Part shown: positions 22,809-31,000 of the stretch, piece after piece
How the letters are laid out: each line of letters begins with the position of its first letter
Numbering within the stretch: the first letter of the stretch is position 1
Assembly: GCA_900545995.1 (NCBI GenBank)
Contig: URBM01000003.1
Location: 1 to 37,294, forward strand
Reading direction: 5' to 3'
DNA length: 37,294 nucleotides
From: an uncultured Collinsella sp.
GTDB taxonomy: Bacteria; Actinomycetota; Coriobacteriia; Coriobacteriales; Coriobacteriaceae
Position numbers and translations under genes: made by a program
The notes under the pieces: generated by a model
Database searches by the model: none
What the model saw: the letters and a program-made list of their open reading frames with translations, nothing else
Told to the model about the DNA's origin: nothing

Positions 22809-23975
22809 ATGGCTAATCGTTTCGTTCTCAACACCATTTCTTATCATGGTTCCGGCGCCATCAAGGAGATCCCCGGCGAGCTCCAGCGTCGTGGCTACAA
22901 GAAGATCTTCGTCTGCTCCGACCCCGATCTGGTCAAGTTTGGCGTTACCGCTAAGGTGACCGACGAGCTCGACGCCGCCGGCATCGCTTGGAGCCTCTAC
23001 TCCGAGATCAAGCCCAACCCCACTATCCAGAACGTCAAGGACGGCGTCGAGGCCTTTAAGGCCGCCGAGGCTGACGCTATCGTGACCATCGGTGGCGGCT
23101 CCTCCATGGACACCGCCAAGGCCATCGGCATCATCATCAACAACCCCGAGTTCGCCGATGTCCGCAGCCTCGAGGGCGTTGCTCCCACTAAGAACCACGC
23201 CGTGTTCACCATCGCCGTGCCGACGACCGCCGGTACCGCTGCCGAGGTGACCATCAACTACGTCATCACCGACCCCGAGAAGGTCCGCAAGTTCGTGTGC
23301 GTCGACACCAACGACGCCCCCGAGGTCGCCGTCGTCGACCCCGACATGATGGCTTCCATGCCCGCCGGCCTGACCGCCTCCACCGGCATGGACGCTCTGA
23401 CCCACGCCATCGAGGGCTATACCACCAAGGGCGCTTGGGAGCTCTCCGACATGTTCCACTTTGAGGCCATCAAGCTGATCAGCGAGAACCTACGCGACTC
23501 CGTTGCCGAGGCCAAGTCCGGCCAGCCCGGCTCCGGCCGCGAGGGCATGGCCCTTGGCCAGTATGTCGCCGGCATGGGCTTCTCCAATGTTGGCCTGGGC
23601 ATCGACCACGCCATGGCTCACACCCTGTCCGCTCACTACGACACCCCGCACGGCGTCGCTTGCGCCATGCTGCTGCCGATCGCCATGGAGTTCAACAAGC
23701 CGGTTTGCGCTGAGCGCCTGGCCAAGGTTGCCCTTGCCATGGGTGTTGACACCACGGGCATGAGCACCGACGAGGCTGCCGACGCCGCTATCGCCGCCGT
23801 CAAGCAGCTTTCCGCCGACGTGAATATCCCGCACGTCTGCGAGGCTATGAAGGCCGACGAGATCGAGGTTCTGGCCAAGGACGCCATGGCCGACGCCTGC
23901 TTCCCGGGTAACCCGCGCGAGGCAACGCTCGACGACGTCATCGAGCTCTTCAAGAAGATCTGCCCGGCTGCCTAA
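22809..23975 (+). CDS. fucO: Iron-dependent alcohol dehydrogenase, lactaldehyde reductase (FucO)
   Basis: This 388-residue group III Fe-dependent dehydrogenase is very close to E. coli FucO, which reduces L-lactaldehyde to 1,2-propanediol with NADH during fucose or rhamnose fermentation. The match is seen in NNPEFADVRSLEG, PTTAGTAAEVTINYVITD, MDALTHAIEGY and ALGQYVAGMGFSNVGLG. The iron ligands should be Asp195, His199, His267 and His281. The NAD loop GGGSSMDTAKAIG is intact. The ATG at 22809 follows GGGAGG. Codon use is strongly biased to GC-ending codons, suggesting high expression. No fucose or rhamnose genes are adjacent, so its aldehyde source is not shown here. Confidence 0.93.
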   Translation: MANRFVLNTISYHGSGAIKEIPGELQRRGYKKIFVCSDPDLVKFGVTAKVTDELDAAGIAWSLYSEIKPNPTIQNVKDGVEAFKAAEADAIVTIGGGSSMDTAKAIGIIINNPEFADVRSLEGVAPTKNHAVFTIAVPTTAGTAAEVTINYVITDPEKVRKFVCVDTNDAPEVAVVDPDMMASMPAGLTASTGMDALTHAIEGYTTKGAWELSDMFHFEAIKLISENLRDSVAEAKSGQPGSGREGMALGQYVAGMGFSNVGLGIDHAMAHTLSAHYDTPHGVACAMLLPIAMEFNKPVCAERLAKVALAMGVDTTGMSTDEAADAAIAAVKQLSADVNIPHVCEAMKADEIEVLAKDAMADACFPGNPREATLDDVIELFKKICPAA

Positions 23976-23982
23976 CTTGGTT

Positions 23983-24113
23983 CGGCGGGCCCCTGCCCGT
24001 TAGCCCCACAATCGTCCTCGGACATGTCGGAAGCCCCCGCTGCGCACTTTGTGCGGCGGGGGCTTCCTCCGTCCTGCGGGAAGATTGTGGGGCTAACGGG
24101 CAGGGGCCCGCCG
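23983..24113. repeat. 131-bp element with 31-bp perfect inverted arms and a nested hairpin
   Basis: The arms at 23983-24013 and 24083-24113 are perfectly complementary over 31 bp. Between them sits a second hairpin, GGAAGCCCCCGC (24029-24040) with its complement at 24056-24067, capped by GCAC/GTGC. There is also a short palindrome GACATGTC at 24021-24028. The element begins 8 bp after the fucO stop. It could end fucO transcripts, but there is no T tract and the length and symmetry far exceed a terminator; a MITE- or REP-like mobile palindrome is likely. Confidence 0.8.
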
Positions 24114-24232
24114 GCTCGTTATCGTGGCGGGCGCAGTTCTGAGGAGCTCAATGGGTTATCTCGCTAAGTAAAAAGATGGTTCGCGGTGGTATTGTTGCTG
24201 TGGGTTTAATTCGATATGAAAGGGTGACTTTG

Positions 24233-25261
24233 GTGTCCAAGATGGATTCTACGCTCTCCTATATTACTGACCAGCTGAAGGCGCTGACTTCTATTGCTTC
24301 GCCGACGGGCTATACCCGTGCGGCGACTGATTATCTGATGGAGACCCTGCGCGATATGGGGTTTGGGCCTGAGCGTTCTAATAAGGGTAACGTGCTCGTT
24401 GAGCTTGGCGGCGAGGGCGAGCCGCTTGTGTTGGCGAGCCATGTCGACACCCTGGGCGCCATGGTGCGCTCCATTAAGGACAATGGCCGCCTGCGTCCCA
24501 CGACGCTTGGTGGGCACCAGTGGTCTACGGCCGATGGCGAGAACTGCACCGTCTACACGCGCGACGGCAATGTGTACACGGGCGTGGTCCTCAATACCGA
24601 GCCTTCGGCGCATGTGGCCGACGAGCCGGTCAAGACCATCGAGAAGAACATGGAAATCCTGCTCGATGAGAATGTCGACAGCAAGGACGATGTGCTTGAG
24701 CTGGGCATTCAGACCGGCGACATCATCGCTATGGATCCGCGTACCACGGTGACGGAGAGCGGCTACATCAAGAGTCGCTTCCTTGACGACAAGCTGTCCG
24801 CGGCGATTCTACTGGGTCTCGCCCGCGCCGTCGCCGCTGGCGAGGTGACGCTTTCGCGTAAGGTTTCGCTGCTCTTTACCGTGTACGAGGAGGTCGGCCA
24901 TGGCGGTGCCTTTGTGCCGGCCGACACGCGCGAGATGATCAGCGTGGACATGGGCTGCGTGGGCGACGACCTGGGCTGCACCGAGCGCATGGTGTCGATT
25001 TGCGCCAAGGATTCGGGCGGCCCCTACAACTACGATCTGGTGACCACGCTGTCCAATATCGCGCGCGAGCTTGAGCTCGATTACGCCATCGACGTGTACC
25101 CGCATTACGGCTCGGACGTTGAGGCCACGCTCTCGGCCGGCTACGACATTCGCCATGGTCTGATCGGCCCCGGCGTGTACGCGAGCCACAACTACGAGCG
25201 CAGCCACATCGACGGCGTGCGCAATACCTACGAGCTGGTCCGCGCCTACGTACAACGCTAG
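24233..25261 (+). CDS. M42-family metalloaminopeptidase
   Basis: This 342-residue cytoplasmic peptidase of the M42 (FrvX/YsdC/PepA-like) family uses two metal ions. Seen are ASHVDTLGAMV (His70, Asp72), the bridging Asp in RFLDDKLSA, the catalytic glutamates in YEEVGHGG, the metal Asp in SVDMG and the late His in ERSHIDG. All fit known M42 metal ligands. Such enzymes trim peptides, or in some cases act on glycosyl compounds. The GTG at 24233 follows AAAGGG; ATG 24242 is a close alternative. It is a single gene with its own terminator. Confidence 0.88.
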   Translation: MSKMDSTLSYITDQLKALTSIASPTGYTRAATDYLMETLRDMGFGPERSNKGNVLVELGGEGEPLVLASHVDTLGAMVRSIKDNGRLRPTTLGGHQWSTADGENCTVYTRDGNVYTGVVLNTEPSAHVADEPVKTIEKNMEILLDENVDSKDDVLELGIQTGDIIAMDPRTTVTESGYIKSRFLDDKLSAAILLGLARAVAAGEVTLSRKVSLLFTVYEEVGHGGAFVPADTREMISVDMGCVGDDLGCTERMVSICAKDSGGPYNYDLVTTLSNIARELELDYAIDVYPHYGSDVEATLSAGYDIRHGLIGPGVYASHNYERSHIDGVRNTYELVRAYVQR

Positions 25262-25296
25262 AGGAGCAGCTTGCGACTCGGCTGACCAATTGCTCT

Positions 25297-25322
25297 AAGG
25301 CCCGATTGCTCGGGCCTTTTTT
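25297..25322 (+). terminator. Terminator of the M42 peptidase gene
   Basis: AAGGCCCGA (25297-25305) and its complement (25310-25318) form a 9-bp stem with the loop TTGC, followed by TTTT. Confidence 0.9.
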
Positions 25323-25401
25323 CGCTTCAGTCTGTTTAGTATTATGCTGTATGTAACTAATTAACTTTACGTTTGGAATACTTAACGAGGTGATGCGGCA
25401 T

Positions 25402-26775
25402 ATGAATACATCTGAGTACTTGTCTATGGGTGATGCGGCCCGCTTGCTGGGCGTTACAAAAGCCCGCATATCGCAACTTGCCGCATCGGGGACGCTTGCG
25501 TGCGATATTGTGGGCGGTCGGAAGATGGTCGAGTACAATTCTGCGATCGCCTATCAAAAGGTCCGCAAACGAGGGCGCCGTCCTGCAGCCGATGTGGGAC
25601 GCAAGTTTACGCTGATGTCGGCCGACCATGAGGTCGCGCATGTCTCATTTGATCCGACGCGCGAGTTTCCCTTCGAAATCGCCGAGGTCCTCGATGCGCA
25701 ACGAATGCCGTTTGGCACATGCTCGAGTTCTTCTCCAACGGTGAATAAGCGGGAGCTCAACGCGTGGTGGGGGCATCGGTCGGTGCCCGATGTTCGCCCT
25801 GGGCTTATCTCGCGCTACCGCGAGCTAGGGATTGTCAACGGCGTTGAGGTGCCGGTTCAGTGCCTGGGCCTCTCGCTTTCGGATTGCTATTGGCTGCGGC
25901 CGGCAGAATGCGACGGGCTCGAATGGCGAAACCTCAATTACTTCGAGAACGAATTTGAGCGATCGGCGCCCGAAGAGCGTTCGGGTTGGTTGGAAGGCAT
26001 CGGTCTTAAAAATCCGGATAACACGTCCGAGGGTGAGCTCCCTAAATCGTGGATGATTCGCAACGGCGTTCGCGTTCTGGTCAAGGGATGCGGCATGGAC
26101 GATCAACGTCCCTTTAACGAGGCGGTTGCAACGGCTCTACATCGTCGCTTGCTGTCAGAGGGTGAGTTTGTTCCTTATGCGGTTGAGCGGATGTTCGATG
26201 GCCCTGTGTGTCTGTGCGACGACTTTCTTGACGGCCGCGAGGAATATGTTCCGGCTGTTTACGTTAAGAACGCCCTTGGCGGCCAGCGAGGAAACTCGAC
26301 GTACGACCGGTACTGCCGCTTCCTTGGTAAGCATGGAGCAGACGAGGTTGCCGTGAGAAGGTCTATGTCGCAGATGATCGTTTGCGACGCCCTTTTGGCC
26401 AACAGCGATCGCCATTGGCGAAACTTCGGCATCATCCGCAATGTCGATACCTTGGAGATAAGGCATGCACCGCTGTTCGATAGCGGCAACTGTCTGTGGT
26501 ATAACGTGCCAACTGCTGTGCTCGCAGCTGGGGAGTTTGGGTTTGCCGCTAAGCCGTTTGGACCCAATCCTTCCGTCCAACTGGCGCTTGCGGACTCGCT
26601 CGATTGGTTCGACTCATCGCGGCTCAACGGATTTGTTGATGAAGCGATAATGATTCTTTCGCAGAGCAAGTGGGCCACGGCGGAGGGTCGGCTCGAGTCC
26701 ATTCGCCGCGGCCTGGAGCGTCGCGTTATCGAGGTGAATGCTGCTGTTGGAGTGCTTCGACACGTGCGGCGATAA
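25402..26775 (+). CDS. Helix-turn-helix protein fused to a HipA-like kinase domain
   Basis: The protein has 457 residues. The first 50 form an excisionase/MerR-like helix-turn-helix (LSMGDAARLLGVTKARISQL). A middle region (about 75-220) contains NAWWGHRSVPDVR and is not recognised further. The C-terminal part resembles HipA-type kinases: VLVKG (Lys228) as a possible ATP lysine, then LLANSDRHWRNFG with Asn334, Asp336, His338 and Asn341 as the catalytic NxDxHxxN motif, and LFDSG (Asp360) as the metal-binding loop. Classical hipBA keeps the DNA-binding antitoxin and the kinase in two genes; here both are in one polypeptide and no partner is adjacent. The ATG at 25402 is chosen over ATG 25393 because GAGG lies 11 nt upstream. 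The leader is AT-rich. Less GC-biased codons than fucO may hint at transfer. Confidence 0.72.
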   Translation: MNTSEYLSMGDAARLLGVTKARISQLAASGTLACDIVGGRKMVEYNSAIAYQKVRKRGRRPAADVGRKFTLMSADHEVAHVSFDPTREFPFEIAEVLDAQRMPFGTCSSSSPTVNKRELNAWWGHRSVPDVRPGLISRYRELGIVNGVEVPVQCLGLSLSDCYWLRPAECDGLEWRNLNYFENEFERSAPEERSGWLEGIGLKNPDNTSEGELPKSWMIRNGVRVLVKGCGMDDQRPFNEAVATALHRRLLSEGEFVPYAVERMFDGPVCLCDDFLDGREEYVPAVYVKNALGGQRGNSTYDRYCRFLGKHGADEVAVRRSMSQMIVCDALLANSDRHWRNFGIIRNVDTLEIRHAPLFDSGNCLWYNVPTAVLAAGEFGFAAKPFGPNPSVQLALADSLDWFDSSRLNGFVDEAIMILSQSKWATAEGRLESIRRGLERRVIEVNAAVGVLRHVRR

Positions 26776-26783
26776 TCCCGCGG

Positions 26784-27884
26784 CTACTTGATGGCGGCAG
26801 TAACGGTGCCGCCGCCGAGGACGACGTCGCCGCGGTAGACGACGACAGCCTGGCCGGGGGCGATGGCTCGCTGCGGCTCGTCAAAAGTCAGCAGCATTTG
26901 CCCGTCTTCGCCGCGCGTAAGGGTCGCTGCTTGGTCTTTCTGACGGTAACGGTACTTGGCGCCCACGCGAATGCCGCCGGCATCGAGTTCTGCCTCCATG
27001 CGGTCGGCAGGGGCGCTCCAGATCCAGTCGTCGGCCGTGAGTGCTGTGGCCGTTAGGTCCTCGGCCTCGCCCAGATGCACGGTGTTGTTGGCGGCATCGA
27101 CGCCCGTCACATACACGGGATGCGCCATCGCGACGCCCAAGCCCTTGCGCTGGCCGATGGTATAGCGCAACGCGCCGTTATGGCGTCCGACCACGCTGCC
27201 GTCGCGCCACACAATGTCGCCCGGTGCAGCGGGATGTCCGCAGCGGCGCTCGATATAGCCCGCGTAGTCACCGTCTGGAATAAAGCAGATGTCCTCGCTT
27301 TCGGCCTTCTGGGCGTTGGTAAAGCCTTGCTCGGCGGCTATGCGGCGCACGTCGCGCTCTTTGTCTAGGCCTGCCAGCGGAAAGATCGTGTGCGCCAGGC
27401 GCTCCTGCGTAAGCGAATATAAAAAGTAGCTCTGGTCCTTTTTGGGATCTTCGCCGCGATGCAGCTGCCAGGTGCCGTCTACTGTCTGGCTTGTTTTGGC
27501 GTAATGACCCGTTGCGATGTAGTCGCAGCCCATGTCCAGCGCCGCACCGAGCAACGCGCCAAACTTTATGTGGCGGTTGCAGATGATGCACGGGTTGGGC
27601 GTCAGCCCCTCCTGGTAGGCGTTCACAAAGCGCTCGATAACGCTGTGGTCGAAGGTCTGCTGCAAGTCGAGCACATGGTGGGGTATCCCCAGACGCTCGG
27701 CGACGGCCTTCGCATCGGCGATGTCGCGGTCGACCTTACTCATGCCCGTGGCGGGATCGGGCGCGGGGCAGGTGAGGCGCATGGTGGCGCCGACGCATTC
27801 GTAGCCCTGGCTTTTGAGCAGGTACGCGGTCACGCTGGAATCGACGCCGCCGCTCATGGCGACGAGCACGCGCTTGTTGTGCAT
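26784..27884 (-). CDS. mnmA: tRNA-specific 2-thiouridylase MnmA
   Basis: This 366-residue enzyme thiolates U34 of Lys, Glu and Gln tRNAs. The PP-loop SGGVDSS is at 11-17. The catalytic cysteines are in NPCIICNRHIKF and SEDICFIP, and the tRNA-binding signature GHYAK and the C-terminal barrel are present. The length is standard. It lies downstream of cysK on the same strand, separated by a terminator, and its end is only 8 bp from the convergent HipA-like gene. Cysteine-derived sulfur links it loosely to cysK, but a cysteine desulfurase is not in view. Confidence 0.97.
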   Translation of the reverse strand: MHNKRVLVAMSGGVDSSVTAYLLKSQGYECVGATMRLTCPAPDPATGMSKVDRDIADAKAVAERLGIPHHVLDLQQTFDHSVIERFVNAYQEGLTPNPCIICNRHIKFGALLGAALDMGCDYIATGHYAKTSQTVDGTWQLHRGEDPKKDQSYFLYSLTQERLAHTIFPLAGLDKERDVRRIAAEQGFTNAQKAESEDICFIPDGDYAGYIERRCGHPAAPGDIVWRDGSVVGRHNGALRYTIGQRKGLGVAMAHPVYVTGVDAANNTVHLGEAEDLTATALTADDWIWSAPADRMEAELDAGGIRVGAKYRYRQKDQAATLTRGEDGQMLLTFDEPQRAIAPGQAVVVYRGDVVLGGGTVTAAIK

Positions 27885-27912
27885 GGGGAGGTTCTCCTTG
27901 GTGGCATGTGGC

Positions 27913-27952
27913 CAAAAAAGAAAAGCGGCGCGGGAGGCTGGTTCCGCGCCGC
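27913..27952 (-). terminator. Terminator of cysK
   Basis: On the minus strand GCGGCGCGG (complement of 27944-27952) pairs with CCGCGCCGC (complement of 27925-27933), with a 10-nt loop, followed by TTTTCTTTTTTGG. It lies 112 bp after the cysK stop and before the mnmA start. Confidence 0.85.
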
Positions 27953-27956
27953 AGAC

Positions 27957-27965
27957 ATTGTAGCA
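27957..27965 (-). promoter_or_regulatory. Possible extended -10 promoter of mnmA
   Basis: The minus strand reads TGCTACAAT here, an extended -10. Transcription would start inside the cysK terminator stem (about 27950), so mnmA transcripts would escape that hairpin. No clear -35 is seen. Confidence 0.35.
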
Positions 27966-28064
27966 AGTTCGGGCGTCTCGTGGGACACCCTGATTGGATG
28001 GGCTCAGACTGCCGGGAGAGAGGAGACCGGCTCGTCCGTGGGCTCAACCTATGGGCGACAGGCC

Positions 28065-29003
28065 CTAGTCCTGGAAGAGCGCCGTGGACAGGTAGCGCTC
28101 GCCGGTGTCGGCAAGCAGGGCCACGATGGTCTTGCCCTCGTTCTCGGGGCGCTTGGCCAGCTGCAGCGCGGCCCACACGGCGGCGCCGGACGAAATGCCC
28201 ACGAGCACGCCCTCCTTGTGGCCCACGGCGCGGCCGGTGGCAAAGGCGTCGTCGTTCTCGACGGGGATGATTTCGTCGTAGACTTGGGTGTCGAGGACGT
28301 CGGGCACAAAGCCGGCGCCGATACCCTGGATCTTGTGCGGGCCGGCCTGGCCCTTGGAGAGCACCGGGGAGGTGGCGGGCTCGACGGCGACGACCTGAAT
28401 CTCGGGGTCTTGTTCCTTGAGGAACTCGCCCACGCCGGTCACGGTGCCGCCGGTGCCGACGCCGGCGACGAAGATGTCGACCTTGCCGTCGGTGTCATCC
28501 CAGATCTCGGGGCCGGTCGTGGCCTTGTGGATGGCGGGGTTGGCGGGGTTCACAAACTGGCCGGCGATAATGCTGTTGGGGGTCTCCTTCTGCAGTTCCT
28601 CGGCCTTGGCGATGGCGCCCTTCATGCCCTTGGAGCCGTCGGTGAGCACGAGCTGTGCGCCATATGCCTGCATAAGCTTGCGGCGCTCGACGGACATGGT
28701 CTCGGGCATGGTAATGATCACCTTGTAGCCGCGAGCCGCCGCCACCGAGGCGATGCCGACGCCGGTGTTGCCGCTCGTGGGCTCGATGATGGTGTAGCCG
28801 CCGCCGCGCACGAGCTTGCCGGCCTTCTCGGCCTCGTCGATCATGTTCTTGGCGACGCGGTCTTTGACGGACCCGGCGGGGTTGAAGTATTCCAGCTTGA
28901 CGAGCACGCGGGCCTTGAGGTCCTCATCGGCCTCAAAGTGAGTGAGCTCCAGGAGCGGGGTGTGGCCGATAAGCTGATCGATGGACGCGTAAACCTTGCT
29001 CAT
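28065..29003 (-). CDS. cysK: Cysteine synthase (O-acetylserine sulfhydrylase)
   Basis: This 312-residue PLP enzyme makes cysteine from O-acetylserine and sulfide. The PLP lysine is Lys47 in NPAGSVKDR. The substrate loop TSGNTG, the phosphate-binding GTGGTVTG and the C-terminal GISSGA are all intact. The length is that of CysK. It is divergent from an Rrf2-type regulator with a symmetrical site over its own -10, which suggests cysteine-responsive control. It has its own terminator before mnmA. Confidence 0.97.
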   Translation of the reverse strand: MSKVYASIDQLIGHTPLLELTHFEADEDLKARVLVKLEYFNPAGSVKDRVAKNMIDEAEKAGKLVRGGGYTIIEPTSGNTGVGIASVAAARGYKVIITMPETMSVERRKLMQAYGAQLVLTDGSKGMKGAIAKAEELQKETPNSIIAGQFVNPANPAIHKATTGPEIWDDTDGKVDIFVAGVGTGGTVTGVGEFLKEQDPEIQVVAVEPATSPVLSKGQAGPHKIQGIGAGFVPDVLDTQVYDEIIPVENDDAFATGRAVGHKEGVLVGISSGAAVWAALQLAKRPENEGKTIVALLADTGERYLSTALFQD

Positions 29004-29075
29004 GATGAACCTCCAAAGTGTTCAAATGACTGGATACCGTGTGGTTTTACGGTGTGTGTAGCAACGAAACCCACA

Positions 29076-29108
29076 AACCTTATAGGTTGTTCGTTTTGCT
29101 GTTGGCAA
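29076..29108 (-). promoter_or_regulatory. cysK promoter overlapped by an AACCT-TAT-AGGTT palindrome
   Basis: On the minus strand a -35 TTGCCA (plus 29103-29108) and a -10 TATAAG (plus 29079-29084) are 18 bp apart. The palindrome AACCTTATAGGTT (29076-29088) covers the -10. It is a candidate operator for the Rrf2 regulator encoded across the intergenic space. Confidence 0.5.
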
Positions 29109-29192
29109 GCATAGTAGACAGTAAAGCCTAGTAACGCAATAGGAAATAGAAGATTATTACGAGTCGATTAACCATCTTGACCGGAACGGGTA

Positions 29193-29220
29193 TTTTCAAA
29201 ACAAATTTTTCGGCTAGAAT
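29193..29220 (+). promoter_or_regulatory. Possible promoter of the Rrf2 regulator
   Basis: A -10 TAGAAT (29215-29220) follows a weak -35 TTTTCA (29193-29198) at 16 bp. This would place the start about 30 nt before the ATG at 29257. Confidence 0.35.
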
Positions 29221-29256
29221 TTCTACGGACTAAATGACCGAAAGGCAGCACTATAC

Positions 29257-29685
29257 ATGTTGGTTTCTACTAAGGGCAGATATGCCCTGCGCGTTATGGT
29301 CGACCTGGCCGAGCACCAGGCAGCCGGTCGCATCCCGCTCAAAGAGATCGCGGCGCGCCAGGGGATTTCCGAGAAATATCTGGAGAACATCTTGGCTACG
29401 CTCGTGCGCGCCAACATGCTTTCGGGTATGCGTGGCAAGGGCGGCGGCTATGTGCTCACGCGCCCGCCCGAGCAGTACACGGTGGGCGAGATCTTGCGCC
29501 TGACCGAGGGCAGTCTGGCGCCGGTCGCCTGCCTGGATGGCGACTGCAAGGGCTGCTCGCGTTCGGATGAGTGTCCCACGCTCGACGTGTGGAAGAACCT
29601 GGACAAGCTCATCAACGACTACCTCGACGGTGTGACGCTCGATCAACTAGTCGCTCCCAACCATGGCTACGACTACGTCATCTAA
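29257..29685 (+). CDS. Rrf2-family transcriptional regulator (CymR/IscR-like)
   Basis: The protein has 142 residues. The N-terminal winged helix matches Rrf2 proteins: STKGRYALRVMVDLA, then EIAARQGISEKYLENIL and the wing MRGKGGGYVLTRP. Between helices 5 and 6 lie four cysteines, Cys92, 97, 100 and 106 (CxxxxCxxCxxxxxC). In IscR, three cysteines at nearly these positions hold an iron-sulfur cluster, whereas CymR senses cysteine through CysK. Being divergent from cysK favours control of cysteine or sulfur metabolism; the cysteines suggest redox or Fe-S sensing. GAAAGG lies 11 nt before the ATG. Confidence 0.9.
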   Translation: MLVSTKGRYALRVMVDLAEHQAAGRIPLKEIAARQGISEKYLENILATLVRANMLSGMRGKGGGYVLTRPPEQYTVGEILRLTEGSLAPVACLDGDCKGCSRSDECPTLDVWKNLDKLINDYLDGVTLDQLVAPNHGYDYVI

Positions 29686-29753
29686 CCCACACCTGCATTT
29701 GGGGACGGGGTGGAAATGGTAGATTCTCTCGCCCTTTGAGACTTGAAAAATAA

Positions 29754-29790
29754 GAAGGCCGTCCATTTTTGCGATGGGCGGCCTTCGTTT
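29754..29790. terminator. Bidirectional terminator between the Rrf2 and YvlD-like genes
   Basis: A 13-bp stem with one G-U pair (29754-29766 and 29774-29786) is followed by GTTTT on the plus strand and by CTTATTTTT on the minus strand, so it can serve both converging genes. A GGGGAC fragment of the dispersed repeat type lies nearby at 29701. Confidence 0.8.
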
Positions 29791-29826
29791 TGGGCTGTTG
29801 AGACGGACACGGTCGGAATGGCCGTT

Positions 29827-30192
29827 TTAGTCCTCGGCGATGCTGTCGAGGATACTGCGCGTGATGGACACCAGGATGCTGCCCATAAAGGCCGATCCAA
29901 AGCTGGCGATGGAGATGCCGACGCCCAGCAGGTTGACCGACAGGTAGCTCGCGAGCTCAAGCATAAAGCTGTTGACGACAAGCTGGAAAATGCCCAGCGT
30001 AATGATCGTGAGCGGCAGCGAGATGACCGTGAGGAACGGTTTGACGAACGAATCGACAATGTTCAGGAACAGTCCCACAAAGGCAAAGCAGACCCAGGTC
30101 TCGGCAAAGCCGAAGGGTTGGATACCGGGGACGAGGAACGTGGCGATCGCGATGGCGATCGAGGTGAAGAGCCAGTTAAGCATAAAGCGCAT
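29827..30192 (-). CDS. YvlD-like small membrane protein (phage holin 4_2 superfamily)
   Basis: This 121-residue protein has about four hydrophobic segments and matches the widespread YvlD/DUF360-type family filed under phage holin superfamily 4_2: the start MLNWLFTSIAIAIATFLVPGI and VKPFLTVISLPLTIITLGIF are typical. Chromosomal members are not phage holins; links to envelope stress are reported for B. subtilis YvlD. No phage genes are nearby. GAAAGGA precedes the ATG on the minus strand. Confidence 0.82.
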   Translation of the reverse strand: MRFMLNWLFTSIAIAIATFLVPGIQPFGFAETWVCFAFVGLFLNIVDSFVKPFLTVISLPLTIITLGIFQLVVNSFMLELASYLSVNLLGVGISIASFGSAFMGSILVSITRSILDSIAED

Positions 30193-30516
30193 GGCGTGAA
30201 TCCTTTCTTGCGCCGGGATTGCTGGCGTCGCGTGAAGCGGCTTACGGCGGCGACCTGGATGGTTGCGCGGGCGCGCCGCGGTGTTTGGGCGCCCATTGTC
30301 TCAAATATTCGTGGAGCTTACGTGCGCATATGGTTTCTAAACGGCGTTCGTCCTGAAAAACGCGCCGCTGGCAGAGAGTCTTGTCGCTTTAGTTTGGTGG
30401 TGTGCTACACTGCTACGGGCAAAAGCCACAGGCGTTGCCCTATTGCATAGAACGGGCGAACGATGCCCGATTTCAGTATCAACTTCGATGCCTTTTGGCG
30501 GGTTTGGCGGTGATCG
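30193..30516. other. Intergenic region upstream of the YerC-like gene
   Basis: There is no gene in these 324 bp. A possible promoter for the YerC-like gene is TACACT (30406-30411) with TTGTCG (30381-30386), but the spacing of 19 bp is long. GGGC and GCCC around 30454-30469 can form a small hairpin in the leader. Confidence 0.4.
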
Positions 30517-30816
30517 ATGAATATCGAGAACATGTTTGACAAGCCTGATGTCAAGCAGCTGGTCCACGCATTTAGCCTTTTGGACGACGAGAAGGATATC
30601 CAGGCGTTTTTGACCGATATCTGCACGCCGCGCGAGATTTGCGACCTTTCTCAGCGTTTGCAGGTTGCGCGCTATTTGGACGAGGGCGAGCCTTATGTTG
30701 AGGTTCAGGCCCGTACCGGCGCTTCGTCCACCACGGTGAGCCGCGTTTCAAAGGCGCTGAACGGCGAGTACGGTGGCTACCGCAAGATCCTCATTAAGTT
30801 GGAGGATGGCGAGTAG
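30517..30816 (+). CDS. YerC/YecD-type TrpR-related DNA-binding protein
   Basis: This 99-residue protein matches the TrpR-like YerC/YecD family: LTDICTPREICDLSQRLQVARYL followed by the helix-turn-helix TGASSTTVSRVSKAL. It is a predicted DNA-binding regulator; the ligand and targets of the family are poorly known. It is a single gene with a strong terminator directly after it. Confidence 0.88.
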   Translation: MNIENMFDKPDVKQLVHAFSLLDDEKDIQAFLTDICTPREICDLSQRLQVARYLDEGEPYVEVQARTGASSTTVSRVSKALNGEYGGYRKILIKLEDGE

Positions 30817-30840
30817 GCCAGCGACAAAAACGAATTGTGC

Positions 30841-30868
30841 AAAACCGCTCCTCCGGGGGCGGTTTTTA
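30841..30868 (+). terminator. Terminator of the YerC-like gene
   Basis: AAAACCGCTCC (30841-30851) pairs with GGGGCGGTTTT (30856-30866), 11 bp with one G-U and the loop TCCG, running into a T tract. Confidence 0.9.
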
Positions 30869-31000
30869 TATGCCCGCAATCGGCTGGTTCGTTGGGGTCA
30901 GGTTGCTTTGTACCAAAAGATGGAGCTGTGGTGGCAATGTGTCCGCGTGGGCGGGTAGGATGGATGCATTGATTATTGCGAACAGTTTGAGCGGAGGACC

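Noticed and set aside
23983..24113. Plain rho-independent terminator of fucO
   Set aside because: No T tract follows either stem, and 31-bp perfect outer arms far exceed terminator size, so it is listed as a repeat element.
27459..29114. Plus-strand open frame of 551 codons over mnmA and cysK
   Set aside because: Complementary to two well-recognised minus-strand enzymes; no motifs of its own.
29827..30192. Phage holin suggesting a prophage remnant
   Set aside because: The family name is historical; YvlD-like proteins are chromosomal, and no phage genes or attachment sites flank it.
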